64,000 nt of DNA from Boseongicola aestuarii (GTDB lineage: Bacteria; Pseudomonadota; Alphaproteobacteria; Rhodobacterales; Rhodobacteraceae). The translations under genes were made by a program, and so were the position numbers. Where the stretch lies: NCBI RefSeq assembly GCF_900184815.1, contig NZ_FXXQ01000009.1, positions 62,001 through 126,000 on the forward strand. Reading direction: 5' to 3'. Below the pieces are notes generated by a model that was not told the origin of the DNA, searched no databases, and saw only the letters and a list, made by a program, of their open reading frames with translations. This document shows, piece after piece, positions 62,605 through 64,000 of the stretch. The stretch's first letter is position 1, and each line of letters starts with the position of its first letter.

Positions 62605-63315
62605 ATGCGGTCGGTGTGTATTTCTCTTGTGGCGATTCTGGGTCTGGCGGCCTGCGATATACAGGTCGAAGGGCCTTCCGGAGTCTCGCGGCCGACCGAG
62701 GCGCCGGTCAGCCAGTCGCGCACGGGCGGGCCTCAGTCTTTGGCCGATTTCCGTGCCGTGGTGCGTCAGGTTGAGCCCGTGGCCGAGCGCACCTGCCGCG
62801 AGCTACGGCCCCGCGCGAACTGCGATTTCCGCATTTTCATTGATGATCGTGAAGGATTGCCGCCGAACGCCTATCAGACGCTGGATGAAAACGGGCGACC
62901 TTTGATTGGATTCACGCCTGCGCTGTTTGCCGAGATGCGCAACCGGGATGAGTTGGCTTTTGCTTTGTCCCATGAGGCGGCGCACCATATCGAGGGGCAC
63001 ATTCCGCAAATCCAGAATTCTGCGGCCGCAGGCGCGATTTTGGGCACGCTGATCGGGTCCTTGGCGGGGCTCGATCAGGCAGGTGTTGAGACTGCGCAGA
63101 ACATAGGCGGGACGATTGGTGCCCGACGCTATTCAAAGGGGTTTGAGCTTGAAGCCGATTCTCTTGGCGCACGCATCGCGCAGCGGTCCGGGTATGATCC
63201 TTTGCGGGGCGTCTTGTATTTTGCCCGATCCGCCGACCCCGGTGACCGGTTTCTGCGCACCCATCCCCCGAACGCGGACCGGATCAACACCGTACGACGC
63301 GCCATCGGTGGCTAG
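62605..63315 (+). CDS. M48-family zinc metalloprotease lipoprotein
   Basis: The 236-aa product has a lipoprotein signal (MRSVCISLVAILGLAACDIQ, lipobox LAAC) and a zinc protease domain with HEAAH in LSHEAAHHIEGHIPQIQ and the third ligand in FELEADSLGARIAQRSGYDPLRG, ending with RFLRTHPPNADRINTV. This is the LoiP/BepA-like periplasmic M48 architecture, involved in outer-membrane quality control. ATG 62605 and GTG 62602 are both possible after GAGGAG. Divergent from the 81-aa gene. Confidence 0.9.
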   Translation: MRSVCISLVAILGLAACDIQVEGPSGVSRPTEAPVSQSRTGGPQSLADFRAVVRQVEPVAERTCRELRPRANCDFRIFIDDREGLPPNAYQTLDENGRPLIGFTPALFAEMRNRDELAFALSHEAAHHIEGHIPQIQNSAAAGAILGTLIGSLAGLDQAGVETAQNIGGTIGARRYSKGFELEADSLGARIAQRSGYDPLRGVLYFARSADPGDRFLRTHPPNADRINTVRRAIGG

Positions 63316-63324
63316 GCCGGAAAT

Positions 63325-63338
63325 TTGATCTGGATCAG
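63325..63338. promoter_or_regulatory. FNR/FnrL-type box upstream of the DUF6455 gene
   Basis: TTGAT-CTGG-ATCAG matches the FNR/FnrL operator TTGATN4ATCAA at nine of ten positions and lies 55 bp before the DUF6455 ATG. This suggests control by oxygen tension or by another Crp/FNR family protein. Confidence 0.5.
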
Positions 63339-63392
63339 AGCGGTGGGGTTTTCTGTCAGGCAGGCTTGAGGCAACCAGACAGGAGAAACCCG

Positions 63393-63647
63393 ATGAGCAC
63401 AACATCCAAGACGGCCCACCATGAGCAGCTTTTGGAGCGTATGGCCACGCGAAATGGCGCGGATCTTGATCTTGCGCGTCAGTCCGGTTTGATCGACGGG
63501 ACGGAAATCGTCGAGGCTTTGGTGGCTTGCATGGGTTGCAGCGACGCTGGCGGCTGCAAATCTCGGCTGGATCGTGATGTGCCGGGCTTTCCCGACTATT
63601 GCCGCAACGTGTCCATGATCCAGCGCGTGGAAGCTTTGACACATTGA
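63393..63647 (+). CDS. DUF6455 family protein with a cysteine cluster
   Basis: The 84-aa protein contains MATRNGADLDLARQSGLIDG and the conserved CMGCSDAGGCKSRL plus a later DYCRNV, four cysteines that may bind a metal or cluster. This fits DUF6455, a family of small roseobacter proteins. The function is unknown. ACAGGAG precedes ATG 63393, and an FNR-like box lies upstream. A terminator follows immediately after the stop. Confidence 0.82.
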   Translation: MSTTSKTAHHEQLLERMATRNGADLDLARQSGLIDGTEIVEALVACMGCSDAGGCKSRLDRDVPGFPDYCRNVSMIQRVEALTH

Positions 63648-63654
63648 GTTTTCT

Positions 63655-63680
63655 AGAGGCCCTTGCGGGCCTCTGTTTTG
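63655..63680 (+). terminator. Rho-independent terminator of the DUF6455 gene
   Basis: AGAGGCCC and GGGCCTCT form a perfect 8-bp stem with loop TTGC, followed by GTTTTGG and a TATTTTT run. It lies in the 54-bp gap before the convergent rimO end. Confidence 0.85.
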
Positions 63681-63701
63681 GATATTTTTGCCAAAAAGAA
63701 G

Positions 63702-64000
63702 TTAGCTATTGCGCTGACCCCAGAGGTCATACTCGCTGGCTTCGTCAATCTCGACGGTGACGAGATCGCCGGGTGCGAGGTCATTCGTGCTTTCGTCGAT
63801 AAACAGGTTGCCGTCGATTTCGGGGGCGTCTGCCATGGTGCGGCAGGTGGCGATGCCGTCCTCGTCGATGTCATCCACGATGACTTGCAGGGTGGTGCCG
63901 ACTTTCGCGGCCAGTTTGGCAGCGGAAATGGATTGGGCCTTTTCCATGAAGCGGTTCCAGCGGTCTTGCTTGATGTCGTCGGCGACATGATCCGGCAGCG
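63702..64000 (-). CDS. rimO: Ribosomal protein S12 methylthiotransferase RimO, C-terminal part only
   Basis: The reading frame enters from the right edge of the window and stops at 63702, so only about the last 99 residues are seen. They read [19 protein letters not shown] followed by a TRAM domain ([52 protein letters not shown]). The QDRWNRFM segment and TRAM ending are typical of RimO, a radical-SAM enzyme that methylthiolates Asp88 of S12. The radical-SAM core and the start lie outside the window. Confidence 0.85.
   Translation of the reverse strand, partial: LPDHVADDIKQDRWNRFMEKAQSISAAKLAAKVGTTLQVIVDDIDEDGIATCRTMADAPEIDGNLFIDESTNDLAPGDLVTVEIDEASEYDLWGQRNS

Overview
The window is a dense stretch of an alphaproteobacterial chromosome, almost certainly from the Rhodobacteraceae/Roseobacter group. 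The reasons are moderately high GC, the gene families (DUF6455, DUF1467, Hint-domain proteins, an RpoHII-type sigma factor, a bifunctional ATP sulfurylase/APS kinase, UbiK, YraN, YbjN), the local gene orders (uvrC next to pgsA-moaD-moaE; rsmI-yraN-gshB-comM; coaBC-dut-thiF) and regulatory motifs known from Rhodobacter (sigma-E, FnrL and LexA type). It is mainly core genome. I see no phage, insertion sequence, CRISPR array, rRNA or tRNA.

Layout. 1-6.9 kb: end of an S49 peptidase, a tiny zinc-ribbon membrane protein, a Ca2+/Na+ antiporter, an SDR reductase, uvrC, a hemolysin III homologue, pgsA and the molybdopterin synthase pair moaD-moaE. 7-12 kb: a decayed lipoprotein gene, an array of 11-bp repeats, helicase hrpB, meaB and rpmB. 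12-21 kb: sirtuin cobB, a low-Mr phosphatase, a LysE exporter divergent from an Lrp-type regulator, a lipoprotein, a NavBac-type sodium channel, pth, DUF2332 and DUF2237 proteins, trpB and trpS. 21-31 kb: a rhomboid without catalytic residues, murJ, glnD, a PBP-activator-like lipoprotein, rsmI, yraN, gshB and comM. 31-41 kb: rpoH behind a sigma-E-like promoter, coaBC-dut-thiF, an M3 peptidase, an inositol-phosphatase-family enzyme, the sulfate-activation enzyme, trxB and its divergent Lrp-type regulator. 41-50 kb: a Hint protein, a 43-aa ORF, lgt-midA-pgeF, ubiK, ybjN, proC-csaA-hydroxyacid dehydrogenase, tdk and a KAS III enzyme. 50-64 kb: a second 11-bp repeat array, carB, aspS translationally coupled to a BglII/BstYI-type restriction endonuclease, a tail-to-tail MT-A70 methyltransferase, a LexA-type box, acetyltransferase, response regulator, methylmalonyl-CoA epimerase, a CysZ-like protein, nitroreductase, histone-deacetylase-family hydrolase, M48 lipoprotein protease, DUF6455 protein behind an FnrL-like box, and the 3' end of rimO.

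How parts fit together. rpoH, gshB and trxB are genes of stress and thiol homeostasis. glnD is the PII nitrogen sensor. meaB and mce belong to methylmalonyl-CoA metabolism. sat/cysC activates sulfate. murJ, the PBP activator, lgt and S49/M48 proteases serve the cell envelope. The most notable accessory element is the endonuclease/MT-A70 pair, a candidate type II restriction-modification system embedded among housekeeping genes.

Two whole-window patterns stand out. The + strand is C-rich at the left end and G-rich at the right end whatever the gene orientation, as at a replichore boundary. Seven of the fourteen convergent gene pairs interlock their stop codons in an exact 4-base overlap.
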